In this document: positions 24,397-32,903 of the stretch, one piece after another
Numbering within the stretch: the stretch's first letter is position 1
Layout: the number at the start of each line of letters is the position of its first letter
Source of the DNA: Candidatus Aminicenantota bacterium
GTDB taxonomy: Bacteria; Acidobacteriota; Aminicenantia; UBA2199
NCBI GenBank assembly: GCA_030610885.1
Contig: JAUWQW010000018.1
Span: 1 to 33,231, forward strand
DNA: 33,231 nucleotides
Reading direction: 5' to 3'
The notes under the pieces: model-generated
What the model saw: the letters and a program-made list of their open reading frames with translations, nothing else
The model's database searches: none
What the model was told of the DNA's origin: nothing
Made by a program: the position numbers and the translations under genes

Positions 24397-25404
24397 CTAA
24401 TTATCTTTTAATCCTAATTTTAAGCGGGCTTTATTTAAAATTTCAATATAACCCCTTTCTTTTTCTTCAGGAGATTTTCCATCCATTTTTATATTAAAAA
24501 AAAGGTGTTGGAGCAATATTTTAGAATTATTCGAAGTATTTTTATCGTCCATTAAATAAGATTCTGCAAGATAATCAATAGCCTCATCTATGTCTCTCCT
24601 CTGCAAAAGTTTCCCAAGAGAGTATGATATTTTTGCATCCTTTTTTAAATTATAAGACCTTTTCAAATATTCAATAGCCTTCTCTATTTCATCTTTTTTA
24701 AAATACCATAATGCAATTTTGTTTAAATATTCAGGTTTTATACTATTATCATTACAAATCATCTCAAGAGCTTCTATTGCTTCATCATATTTATTAAATT
24801 TATAATAAAGCCTGTTTGTGAAAACAAAAATATATCTTGCAAATTCAGGAGACTTTTCATATAAATAGGCTTCAATCGATTTTTTCAACACATTTTCCAA
24901 TGCTTCAAGATCAGTTATTTGTTTGTCTAAAATACGAATTTGTAAACAAAAAGCAGGTATTACAAATTTTTCATTTAACCCAGAATTTGAGTCATTTTGA
25001 ATCATCAATTTACCAAGATTAATAACAAACTCAGAATAATTATAAGCCTTGGTTAAATTTATTTCGCTAATAACATATGCATTTGAAATTTGTAAATATA
25101 AACCTAATTTATTTTCCTCATTTATCCATTCGAATTTTAATGCTTTTTCCCCATATTTAATAACTCTATCGAATTTTTTTGATTCAAAAGCTGCTCTTAC
25201 AATATGTAAAAAAAAAATCTTCTTCATATTATGCTGTTCACTTCTATTTTTATTATAATACTCTTCCAATTTCTGAAATTTTAATACTGGGTCTTTCTCT
25301 TTCAGAGCATTTTCATACATATCTTTAGGATTATCATTCTGAGCAAAAATATACATTGAGCTGAATAAGATTAACAATAAATTCAATAATATAATTCTTT
25401 TCAT
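24397..25404 (-). CDS. Exported TPR-like protein, paralogue of the 22140-23165 protein
   Basis: The 335-aa protein has a signal peptide (MKRIILLNLLLILFSSMYIFA) and TPR-like helical repeats (YDEAIEALEMICNDNS, EIEKAIEYLKRSYNLKKDAK, DIDEAIDYLAESYLMDD). It shares its whole layout with the plus-strand gene at 22140-23165, including KxQKLEEYYNK near residue 45 and a C-terminal NKARLKLG. Function is unknown. It follows the CarboxypepD-reg/TPR gene by 80 bp on the same strand, so it may be the last member of the GWxTD operon, although no strong ribosome site is visible before the ATG. Confidence 0.8.
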   Translation of the reverse strand: MKRIILLNLLLILFSSMYIFAQNDNPKDMYENALKEKDPVLKFQKLEEYYNKNRSEQHNMKKIFFLHIVRAAFESKKFDRVIKYGEKALKFEWINEENKLGLYLQISNAYVISEINLTKAYNYSEFVINLGKLMIQNDSNSGLNEKFVIPAFCLQIRILDKQITDLEALENVLKKSIEAYLYEKSPEFARYIFVFTNRLYYKFNKYDEAIEALEMICNDNSIKPEYLNKIALWYFKKDEIEKAIEYLKRSYNLKKDAKISYSLGKLLQRRDIDEAIDYLAESYLMDDKNTSNNSKILLQHLFFNIKMDGKSPEEKERGYIEILNKARLKLGLKDN

Positions 25405-25484
25405 ATAATTTTTCTCAGTCCTTTTTTTAATTAATCAAGGTATTTAAATAATCTTTTATAAAAAAGCTTAAAATATTAATAAAA

Positions 25485-26438
25485 TTATTTTTGTTTAGGA
25501 AGAGATTTAATAATCTCCTTTGCAGTCATTGCTTCCTGGCTATCAGGATCCAATTCAACAACCTTATTAAACATTTTAACAGCAGTTGCAAAATCACCTT
25601 TATTTAAATAAGCATAACCAAGTTTTAAATACGGCACATTCCATGTGGGCTTTATCTTTGAAGCCATTTTAAAATAAGTAATAGCAGCATCCATATTATT
25701 GCTATTTAGATTAATTTCTCCAACATTATAAGCAAGTATCTCATCCTCCGGGTTCATTTCAATTGATTGTTTGAAATAAGACTGAGCTTTTTCAAGCTCT
25801 TGTTTATTCAAATATATTCCACCAATAGTTCCCAGAGCTTTTGCTGCTGTTGATATATCTTTCTTTTCCTTTGCCTTTTTAATAACCTCTTCATAAATCT
25901 CAATTGCCTTATGCAGGTCCCCTTTTTCTCTATAACAATCACCTATCTTATAGCTAATTTGATAAACATCCGGTGCTTTTTCTATAACCTTTTGAAATGC
26001 TGCAATTGCTTCATCATACTTTTTTTCTTTATATAATTCATTTCCCTTTTTAAGGAATTCCACAAGATCTTCACTCACAACAGCTTTATCCATTGCTTTT
26101 AATTTCAGAATAACAGGTGGATTTTTTGATAATTGCCTTACAAAAACAAGAGTATTTGTCGGTACATACCCATCTGCTGAAGCTGTGACTCTGAATTTTC
26201 CAGTTCCAAGTGTAATAACTGACCATACACCTTTTTTGTCTGTTATTCTTTCAAATTTCGTTATCTCATCCTCAAACAGCAATACTACTTTTGCATTTTC
26301 AATCGGGTTTTCAGCTTCATCAAGCACCTTACCTTGAAGTCTTCCTTTTCCTCTGCTCTTCTGAGCATATAATGGATTTAGCAATAAAACTGAAAATAAA
26401 ACTATTGCAATAAAGATCTGAAATTTCCTGTATTTCAT
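25485..26438 (-). CDS. Exported carboxypeptidase-regulatory-like domain plus TPR protein
   Basis: The 317-aa protein has a signal peptide (MKYRKFQIFIAIVLFSVLLL...YAQ). A CarboxypepD_reg-like beta-sandwich follows (about 30-115: RLQGKVLDEAENPIENAKVV, GVWSVITLGTGKFRVTASADGYVP), then at least four TPR units (KYDEAIAAFQKVIEKAP, LHKAIEIYEEVIKKA, ELEKAQSYFKQSIEMNPED, DFATAVKMFNKVVELDPDS). The ATG at 26438 is chosen because GGAGG lies 5 bases upstream; the ATG at 26450 is part of that ribosome site. It lies 25 bp after the second GWxTD gene and belongs to the same operon. Proteins of this build are thought to act as periplasmic scaffolds; the partner here may be the GWxTD proteins (inference). Confidence 0.88.
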   Translation of the reverse strand: MKYRKFQIFIAIVLFSVLLLNPLYAQKSRGKGRLQGKVLDEAENPIENAKVVLLFEDEITKFERITDKKGVWSVITLGTGKFRVTASADGYVPTNTLVFVRQLSKNPPVILKLKAMDKAVVSEDLVEFLKKGNELYKEKKYDEAIAAFQKVIEKAPDVYQISYKIGDCYREKGDLHKAIEIYEEVIKKAKEKKDISTAAKALGTIGGIYLNKQELEKAQSYFKQSIEMNPEDEILAYNVGEINLNSNNMDAAITYFKMASKIKPTWNVPYLKLGYAYLNKGDFATAVKMFNKVVELDPDSQEAMTAKEIIKSLPKQK

Positions 26439-26463
26439 ATTTACCTCCATAATATAAATTTTT

Positions 26464-27396
26464 TTATTTAATTTTCATTTTCAAAGTTTTTTCAACTTTT
26501 TTCTTATCATATGAATTTTCTAATTTCAATTTTAATGTATAATTTCCCGGAGCTAAATTTATATCTAATAACTCTTTTATTAAATAATATTTCTCAAGCT
26601 TCTCTAAATCTTCTTTTGTAATAGAAATTAAATAAGATTTTTCAAAATCCCACACTCTTTTGTTTTTAGTTTTAAAAATTTCAATAAAAAGATTAATAGA
26701 GGTTTGAAACTTCTTTCCCTCATCTTTTGCCTTAAAAGATATCACTTCATACGGGATTGAAACCTGAAACTTAGTTTTCCCATTCTTTAATTTATCCATC
26801 TTAAATTTAAAATCAAAAATGAGTTTTTCTTTTATAACATCCTGGTTTAATACCATTCCTGCTTTTGTTAATTCAATCATGTGATAATTACTTAAAGGTA
26901 CGAGTTCATAACTTCCTATTCTATGCTTATCAACAAACAGAACCGGGAAATACCCATAATACCATATCTCTACTGGAGGTTCATAAAATGAATATCCCAT
27001 AGGATATACCTGTCTGTTATCAGGTGGTCCTAACATTATATAAACACGCCCCCTATCACTCAGCCATCCATGTCTGCCTCCGCTTGCAAATAGTCTGTTC
27101 GATTCTTCAATACGTGACAAATATGCCTCTTTGTATATATTTCTTTCAGTTTCAGGCTCCGGGTCTCTCTTTTTCCAAAAATCTATTTTAAATTGTTCTC
27201 TTTCATTATCTGAAATATTCAAAAAGATCTTTTTCTCCTGTTTTGTGATAATATATCTGACAAGAGATAAAAACTCTTTATCTTTATGGGGCAAACTTTT
27301 TCTCAGTTTATATTGCTGAGAACATGCTATCTGGAAAAAAATAAAACCAATAGATATAATTAAAATATTCCTATTTTTTATTCTATTTTTTTCCAT
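26464..27396 (-). CDS. GWxTD domain-containing putative lipoprotein
   Basis: The 310-aa protein carries a GWxTD domain: FWKKRDPEPETERNIYKEAYLSRIEESNRLF, then GRHGWLSDRGRVYIMLGPPDN (here GWLSD), then EIWYYGYFPVLFVDK. The signal sequence ends in FFQIAC, a plausible lipobox, so it is probably membrane-anchored on the periplasmic side. The C-terminal about 110 residues form a predicted beta-sandwich. The GWxTD family has no established biochemical function. The start overlaps the end of the larger upstream GWxTD gene by 14 bp and is served by AGGGAG within or next to the upstream coding end, so translation is coupled. Confidence 0.88.
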   Translation of the reverse strand: MEKNRIKNRNILIISIGFIFFQIACSQQYKLRKSLPHKDKEFLSLVRYIITKQEKKIFLNISDNEREQFKIDFWKKRDPEPETERNIYKEAYLSRIEESNRLFASGGRHGWLSDRGRVYIMLGPPDNRQVYPMGYSFYEPPVEIWYYGYFPVLFVDKHRIGSYELVPLSNYHMIELTKAGMVLNQDVIKEKLIFDFKFKMDKLKNGKTKFQVSIPYEVISFKAKDEGKKFQTSINLFIEIFKTKNKRVWDFEKSYLISITKEDLEKLEKYYLIKELLDINLAPGNYTLKLKLENSYDKKKVEKTLKMKIK

Positions 27397-29449
27397 TATT
27401 CACTCCCTTTAATCTTAATACTAAATTCTTAATTTTCTCCTGTTTTGGATCCTCCTGTAAAGAGATCTCCCAGAATTTAATAGCTTCCTTTTTATTTCCA
27501 ACATTTAAATAACAGTGTGCCAATGCATTCAAAACATTTATATTCATGCCAAGATGAGTAAGGTATTCTCCATAAAAATTGATTGCTTCCTGATATTTTT
27601 TCGATCCATGCAATGCTCGAGCTTTAATCAATAAAAATTTGTTCCTATTAGCACCTTTCAAAAATGGTTCGACAATATTCTCAATTTTATTGTACTCTTT
27701 TAATCTCAAAAGAACACGGCAAAAATCAACAGAATACTTTAATGATAGGGGATTATAAGAAAAAGATTTTTCAAAAAAGTTTTTAGCACGTTTGTAATCT
27801 CTCTTATTGAAATATTGATTACCTAAGATATTAAATTTCTCAGTTTTGTCAGCCTTATTCATAGGAAGGGAAAGAATCCAGGGCCTTTTTAATTTTAAAG
27901 GTGCAATATAAAAATCAGAGTTTTCTTCTAAAACCTTATTATTCGCATTATATACAGAAACCTTAAGAGAATAATAATCACATAAAAAATTTTTTAAGGA
28001 GACTTTTTCCAAAAAATTCATATTTTTATAGTCTCTTATATTTTTCTCCATAGAAAAAACGATTTTTTTATCTTTATCCTTAATGATTTTATATTCAATT
28101 ATACCCTTTTTCTCAAATTCAGAAGATAGGCCTTTAATTTGAAACCATATAAAAAGTGTATCAATAGAATTAAAATCATTTCTTGGAGATGGTACAAGCT
28201 GAATATCATCAAGCACAAAAGGCTTTAATCTTCCCTTATATTTTATATTATCAATTGCGCGATTTGCAAGCATTATTGAGCTCATCTGAGGTCCATTAAT
28301 ATCAGATACAATCAAATCACCCTCAGTTGAAGTGAACTCTTTACTGACTGTATTCATAAGCAGGATATTATATTTGTAATTACCCTTTATTAAAGGAAAC
28401 ATATCCTGAAAACTGAACAGCTTATTTTGAATACTTTTAAGTTTTGAAACTTCTAATTTTATTGGAATCTTTTTAGTAAATTGATAAATTGTTCTATTAT
28501 TCATATCAGTAACTCTACCATTTATCTCAAGGTTTGTATATAAATAACCTTCATAACGCTCTAAAGAAAGCTTTTTCGGCTCAATTAAATAGTGAACAAA
28601 ATTTGTACCTGATTTATCTTTAAATACTTTTATCATTGAATGATTATCAATGTAATTGATCATTTGCTCAACTTTTACAATACCTCTATATTTTAATATC
28701 TTATCAGCATAGGAATCATTTACCCTCTTTGTTGGTGCATGCGGAATTTTAGATGCAATAAGCAATTCTGAGGAAACAGATGGTGAAACAGCATGTCTGC
28801 TCTCACTTGGAATCAAAGTCAATGAGGTCCTGGCTACTATAGGTTCGATTTCATACAACTCATTATAAGCTCTATTATAATCAATTGCATCTCCCATATA
28901 ATTTGTAAGAAGCCCTGCAGGTCCATATTTAATAGGACTATACAACACATATTCACCTATTCCATCTCTTTTAAAAAACACAACATTAAATGAATTCGGC
29001 AGTCCATATTCCACTTTCCCCGAATAAAACCATATAATAGTAGGATACATTCCTGTTTTGTTTACAAATCTATCTATCTGATTTGCTTGACCAAGAATTA
29101 TATGTATACGCCCCATATCTGATCTCCAGCCAGGACCCGGTGCTTCATGGCCATACCATCTGTTTGAATATTCTATTCTTTTATAATGTTCTATTTTAAA
29201 CTCATTTTCTTCAGTATTCGGATTTGGATCTCTTTGTTTCCAGAAAGCCTTTATAAAAACATCACGCTCTCTATCTGTTTTTAATAAGAGAAATACCCTC
29301 TTTTCCATAGGTGTTATTATATACACAACCTCTTTTTCAAACCAATCTCTATATCTCTTAGGTAAATCCTTTGATTTGTTTTTAGCATAACTAAAATTTA
29401 GAGGAATAATTAAAATAATTATTATCAGACAAATAATAGCTCTTTTCAT
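27383..29449 (-). CDS. GWxTD domain protein with C-terminal TPR repeats
   Basis: The 688-aa exported protein has a signal peptide (ending NFSYA) and an N-terminal GWxTD domain (FWKQRDPNPNTEENEFKIEH, GPGWRSDMGRIHIILGQ, TIIWFYSGK). A long beta-rich middle (about 200-540) and C-terminal TPR repeats (YFNKRDYKRAKNFFEKSFSY, KYQEAINFYGEYLTHLG, NKKEAIKFWEISLQEDP) follow. The N-terminal domain is homologous to the following gene's, showing duplication within the operon. The function of the family is unknown. The TPR part suggests it scaffolds an envelope complex. The start is ATG after TAGGAG. It is the first gene after the terminator downstream of the TonB receptor; I see no convincing own promoter. 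Confidence 0.9.
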   Translation of the reverse strand: MKRAIICLIIIILIIPLNFSYAKNKSKDLPKRYRDWFEKEVVYIITPMEKRVFLLLKTDRERDVFIKAFWKQRDPNPNTEENEFKIEHYKRIEYSNRWYGHEAPGPGWRSDMGRIHIILGQANQIDRFVNKTGMYPTIIWFYSGKVEYGLPNSFNVVFFKRDGIGEYVLYSPIKYGPAGLLTNYMGDAIDYNRAYNELYEIEPIVARTSLTLIPSESRHAVSPSVSSELLIASKIPHAPTKRVNDSYADKILKYRGIVKVEQMINYIDNHSMIKVFKDKSGTNFVHYLIEPKKLSLERYEGYLYTNLEINGRVTDMNNRTIYQFTKKIPIKLEVSKLKSIQNKLFSFQDMFPLIKGNYKYNILLMNTVSKEFTSTEGDLIVSDINGPQMSSIMLANRAIDNIKYKGRLKPFVLDDIQLVPSPRNDFNSIDTLFIWFQIKGLSSEFEKKGIIEYKIIKDKDKKIVFSMEKNIRDYKNMNFLEKVSLKNFLCDYYSLKVSVYNANNKVLEENSDFYIAPLKLKRPWILSLPMNKADKTEKFNILGNQYFNKRDYKRAKNFFEKSFSYNPLSLKYSVDFCRVLLRLKEYNKIENIVEPFLKGANRNKFLLIKARALHGSKKYQEAINFYGEYLTHLGMNINVLNALAHCYLNVGNKKEAIKFWEISLQEDPKQEKIKNLVLRLKGVNNGKK

Positions 29450-29550
29450 AACATAACACTCCTAAAAACATAATTTTATCATAAAAAATGGATAATTAAA
29501 AGTATAATTTGGCTTATGGATTAATTTTCAGGATTGGAATGGAAAAAAAA

Positions 29551-29574
29551 AGCCCCCCGGAAAACCGGGAGGCT
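29551..29574 (-). terminator. Rho-independent terminator after the TonB receptor gene
   Basis: A 10-bp stem with a 4-base loop (AGCCTCCCGG-TTTT-CCGGGGGGCT on the minus strand, including one T-G wobble) is followed by a T-run. It starts about 32 bases after the receptor stop. On the plus strand the stem has one C-A mismatch but also ends in T7, so weaker bidirectional action is possible. Confidence 0.9.
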
Positions 29575-29606
29575 TTTTTTATATTTTTCAGTTATTCTAT
29601 TTCAGA

Positions 29607-32600
29607 TTAGAATACGAACTTTAGACCAATTCTTGCTGATATTGGGGGAAAGAATTCCAACTCTTTCATGAATTTCGGATCTGGGTTAGGATTGTAATCA
29701 CTGAGTTCCCATGAATTTGCAAGAAGCGCAGCATCTGATACTGGTATGTTCTGCTCAGAAGGCATATTCCACACTCTACGTGCTGTTTTAGTATCCAATA
29801 TATTATCAACATTCAAACTGATAACCAATTTGTTTGATCCAATATTTAATGCATATTCAAGATAAAGATCTGCCCACATTAAGAATGGAGTTCTTCCAAT
29901 ATCTCCTCTTCCAAATGGCAAATATCCATCAGCCCAGACCTGATATTCTGTTGAAATTGGAGTTCCGCTCATTGCAGTTGCTGTCATTCCTACAGTTAAT
30001 CCCCATGGGAATACATATGAACCATATGCCTTGATCTGATGAGTCCTGTCTGTTGCCAATGGTCCATCAATCTTGTTCAATTCTTTGTCATATGCTAAGA
30101 ACCAGAGATCAAAAAATCTCTCAACATTCGGATCGTTTCTACCATATTCATCAGAACTTGCAAGGCCTGAGTAATTACCTTTTAAACTGCTCCATGTATA
30201 TGAAGCTCCGCCCCACCAGTTATCGCTGAATTTTTTCTCTATTCCTAAATTAACTGCCCAGTATTCTCTCTTTGCCTTTGGAGTATCAAGGAAATCATTT
30301 GAAAACTTACCACCATTTTGCTCTGTTAATGACCAACCATATCCTGGATTACATGTATAATACATCTCACCTTCTGGAGTCATAACACCAACATCTTCGA
30401 TTGCATATCTTAAATGTTTATTAACAACACGAAGAGTTACTGCTACATTTTCCATGATCTTCTTCTCTGCTCCAATAACTATCTCCTGCTGACTCATTGG
30501 TTTTAAATCAGTATCTGTTGAATCAAATGAAGGAATACGCCAATCCAATGTTGTTATATATGTTCCCGGGAAATTCCCATTAATACCAATAGTATCCCAT
30601 TCATATGTATCGAGAGTAAAATATGAACTCTTCCATTTCATTCCACCATATGAACCCTCTGCCATAGAAAGTTTCATAACATCATAGAAAAGTCCATAAC
30701 TACCGTAAACCTTTAAAGAAGAATCTCCATATACATCATAAACAAACCCGATTCTTGGAGCAATCTTATCTCCAAAACCGAATTGTACAGGTGGATAATC
30801 ATATTCTGGAAGATCACTGTATGAAGGAATATCCTCTTTTTCAGCTCTTACGCCAATGTTAATGGTAAATTTATAACCAATTGTCCAGCTGTCCTGTAAA
30901 TATAATGCCCAGCGTGTTGAATTTGGATTTGCAAAAACACCATATGCAGGGTTATCATGTACTGGATCCTGGCCTCTTACTGCATATGTTCCATATGTAC
31001 CTTGATAGGTTGTACCTCCCCATGTGAATGTACCTCCCCATCCAAAGAGAACATAAGGATTGGTAAATGAATCATCAACATCTGTTTCAATCCTTACCCA
31101 CTGAACACCGGCCTTGAGTGAATGTTCTCCTCCTGCTGTTAAATAATAATTAAAATCAAGATTAGCACTTGCTCTATTTCGAATTCTCTTCTTTGTCTCT
31201 AAACCTGCATCATAACCATAATTATACCATCCATAAGGTTTCTGATACTCTGCTGGAATTTCTAAAGGAGTCCCATCAAATTCATGAGTTGATGTTAGAT
31301 AATAAGCAGGTGCTTCATTTAAAAATCTCCATCTTGGCTCTGATTTTGTTACTAACTGGTTTGTCTTATCTATGTAAAAGTATCCGCCTCTTAAACTAAT
31401 AAGAAGGTTGTTACCAACTACATAATCCATTGAACCAGTTGCTGTCCAGTTTGGAAAATCAAATCCATAATCTGCATATACATCTTCTGAGTTACCTGCA
31501 CCTGATCTGCCCGGGAGTAATCCTCTCTCGCTATGCCAGCTGTTCATATAGCCTAATGAAACACGAAGATCCTTAAATGGCTGTGCTGTCATCTTAGCAC
31601 TATAATTCCAATATTTCCTTTCAAATGTATAATCTCCTTCTGGAATATCACCACTCAACCATTCAATATGTCTTTCCTGTTTTGTAAATACAGGCAAAAA
31701 TGCTCCGAAGAACCATACTTTGTCTTTAAGAATATATCCCCCAAAATTAAATCCAACTTCAAACCTGTCATACTTATCCTTTCCATATAAATCCTGATAA
31801 TTTACATGTTCAGCAATACTGTAATCCAGAGGATTATTACGAAGAGTGTCTCTCTCTTTTCCATTAAGCTTACTACCACTGTAATAACCAATTAATTCAC
31901 CATGAAACTCATTTCCACCTGAACGTGTTATAACATTTATAACTCCTCCCATTGCTCCGCCGAATTCTGCTGCATATCCACTTGACTTTATCTGTACCTC
32001 ATCTACAAACTCAATTGCTGCACTCTGTGCTGATGTTCCATCATAAAGTTCAGTTGTATCCATTCCATCAATATAGAACTGGTTCTCTGCTCCTGATGCT
32101 CCATCTACTGATATACCGCCAAGCCATGCTTCATCATTAACTGAAGGCATTGTTGTAACAAGAGAAGAAAAGTTCCTACCCCTTGGTAATGTCTCAATTA
32201 TCTCTTTTGTAAGTGTCATTGCTGATGCTGTGCTCTTAACATCAATCATTGGTGCTTCACCCTCAACTGTAATGGCTTCCTCAATCGTTTGAAGTGACAA
32301 TTTCACATTCAAAGACAATGTCTGCTCAACTGTGATTGAGATGTTCTTTCTGATGATTGTGCCAAACCCTTCAAGTTCAAATTTAACAGTGAAATTTCCG
32401 GGCCTTAAACTAAAGAGACGGAAAACACCATTCTCATCAGTTATGGCAACTGTAGATCCAACCATTTTCGGGTTGGTTGCAGTAACAGTAACACCAGGTA
32501 AAGCTGTGCCTTCCTGATCTGTTACTTTTCCCATGATCTTTGCTGAAGTTGCCTGAGCGCATATTAATCCGCTCATTACTACAACAAGGATCATTGTCAG

Positions 32601-32621
32601 TAAAAGTTTGTTTAATTTCAT
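29607..32621 (-). CDS. TonB-dependent outer-membrane receptor with N-terminal carboxypeptidase-regulatory-like domain
   Basis: This protein of about 1004 aa has a signal peptide (MKLNKLLLTMILVVVMSGLICAQ) and a CarboxypepD_reg-like domain (about 28-110: IMGKVTDQEGTALPGVTVTA, GVFRLFSLRPGNFTVKFELEGF). A plug domain follows (LPRGRNFSSLV, QFYIDGMDTTEL, SSGYAAEFGGAMGGVINVITRSGGNEFHGEL), then a long beta-barrel ending in ARIGLKFVF with terminal Phe. This is the OmpA-related Oar/SusC-like build without an adjacent SusD. It imports a large or polymeric nutrient using TonB energy; the substrate is not predictable. The ATG at 32621 follows AGGAGG; a longer frame from 32672 would start within the promoter. 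A sigma-54 type promoter (32656-32672) gives a leader of about 24 bases, and a terminator closes the gene, so it is probably expressed alone. Confidence 0.95.
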   Translation of the reverse strand: MKLNKLLLTMILVVVMSGLICAQATSAKIMGKVTDQEGTALPGVTVTATNPKMVGSTVAITDENGVFRLFSLRPGNFTVKFELEGFGTIIRKNISITVEQTLSLNVKLSLQTIEEAITVEGEAPMIDVKSTASAMTLTKEIIETLPRGRNFSSLVTTMPSVNDEAWLGGISVDGASGAENQFYIDGMDTTELYDGTSAQSAAIEFVDEVQIKSSGYAAEFGGAMGGVINVITRSGGNEFHGELIGYYSGSKLNGKERDTLRNNPLDYSIAEHVNYQDLYGKDKYDRFEVGFNFGGYILKDKVWFFGAFLPVFTKQERHIEWLSGDIPEGDYTFERKYWNYSAKMTAQPFKDLRVSLGYMNSWHSERGLLPGRSGAGNSEDVYADYGFDFPNWTATGSMDYVVGNNLLISLRGGYFYIDKTNQLVTKSEPRWRFLNEAPAYYLTSTHEFDGTPLEIPAEYQKPYGWYNYGYDAGLETKKRIRNRASANLDFNYYLTAGGEHSLKAGVQWVRIETDVDDSFTNPYVLFGWGGTFTWGGTTYQGTYGTYAVRGQDPVHDNPAYGVFANPNSTRWALYLQDSWTIGYKFTINIGVRAEKEDIPSYSDLPEYDYPPVQFGFGDKIAPRIGFVYDVYGDSSLKVYGSYGLFYDVMKLSMAEGSYGGMKWKSSYFTLDTYEWDTIGINGNFPGTYITTLDWRIPSFDSTDTDLKPMSQQEIVIGAEKKIMENVAVTLRVVNKHLRYAIEDVGVMTPEGEMYYTCNPGYGWSLTEQNGGKFSNDFLDTPKAKREYWAVNLGIEKKFSDNWWGGASYTWSSLKGNYSGLASSDEYGRNDPNVERFFDLWFLAYDKELNKIDGPLATDRTHQIKAYGSYVFPWGLTVGMTATAMSGTPISTEYQVWADGYLPFGRGDIGRTPFLMWADLYLEYALNIGSNKLVISLNVDNILDTKTARRVWNMPSEQNIPVSDAALLANSWELSDYNPNPDPKFMKELEFFPPISARIGLKFVF

Positions 32622-32655
32622 ATAACCTCCTAAAATTATATTACATAAGATTATG

Positions 32656-32672
32656 TGCAAGAATAATGCCAA
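32656..32672 (-). promoter_or_regulatory. Sigma-54 (-24/-12) promoter of the TonB receptor gene
   Basis: The minus strand reads TTGGCATTATTCTTGCA. It matches TGGCAC-N5-TTGCA at every consensus position except the sixth (T for C), with the correct GG-to-GC spacing. Predicted transcription would begin near 32645, leaving room for AGGAGG before the ATG. No equally good sigma-70 pair was found there. Confidence 0.6.
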
Positions 32673-32692
32673 CTTGAAAACATTATCAAAAG

Positions 32693-32707
32693 CCTCTATA
32701 ATAGAGG
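32693..32707 (-). promoter_or_regulatory. Inverted repeat upstream of the receptor promoter
   Basis: CCTCTA-TAA-TAGAGG is a perfect 6-bp inverted repeat centred about 55 bases upstream of the predicted sigma-54 start. It may be a protein-binding site; no factor is known. Confidence 0.35.
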
Positions 32708-32731
32708 ATTCTTTATGTTAAATATTTAGAG

Positions 32732-32758
32732 AATTCAAAAAATTGAATTATAATTCAA
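32732..32758. promoter_or_regulatory. Three alternating half-sites, candidate enhancer (UAS)
   Basis: AATTCAA (32732-32738), TTGAATT (32743-32749) and AATTCAA (32752-32758) form two overlapping palindromes, one of them a perfect 16-mer. They are centred about 100 bp upstream of the predicted sigma-54 start, where enhancer-binding proteins usually bind. AT-rich context lowers certainty. Confidence 0.4.
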
Positions 32759-32845
32759 AACAATGAAATATCAATGAAATTTATTTTATATAAAATACAA
32801 CATTTTCAAGAACCGCACATATTATTACTATTCCTGTAATTATTG

Positions 32846-32874
32846 TTGACAAAAATATAATATTATAATATTAT
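32846..32874 (+). promoter_or_regulatory. Sigma-70 type promoter of the toxin-antitoxin module
   Basis: TTGACA (32846-32851), a 17-base spacer and TATTAT (32869-32874). The -10 region lies inside the TATAATAT repeats, so a protein on the repeats would block it. Confidence 0.6.
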
Positions 32875-32879
32875 AATAT
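32856..32879 (+). repeat. Three tandem TATAATAT repeats, probable antitoxin operator
   Basis: Three perfect head-to-tail copies of the 8-mer TATAATAT cover the -10 region. Any window across a junction (ATATTATAATAT) is palindromic. Ribbon-helix-helix repressors commonly bind such short iterated sites. Confidence 0.55.
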
Positions 32880-32903
32880 TATGGTGGCAATAAGGAGGTT
32901 AAT

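Noticed and set aside
32622-32672. Longer N-terminus of the TonB receptor beginning at 32672
   Set aside because: It would start inside the sigma-54 site and put 17 residues before a normal signal peptide; AGGAGG precedes the ATG at 32621.
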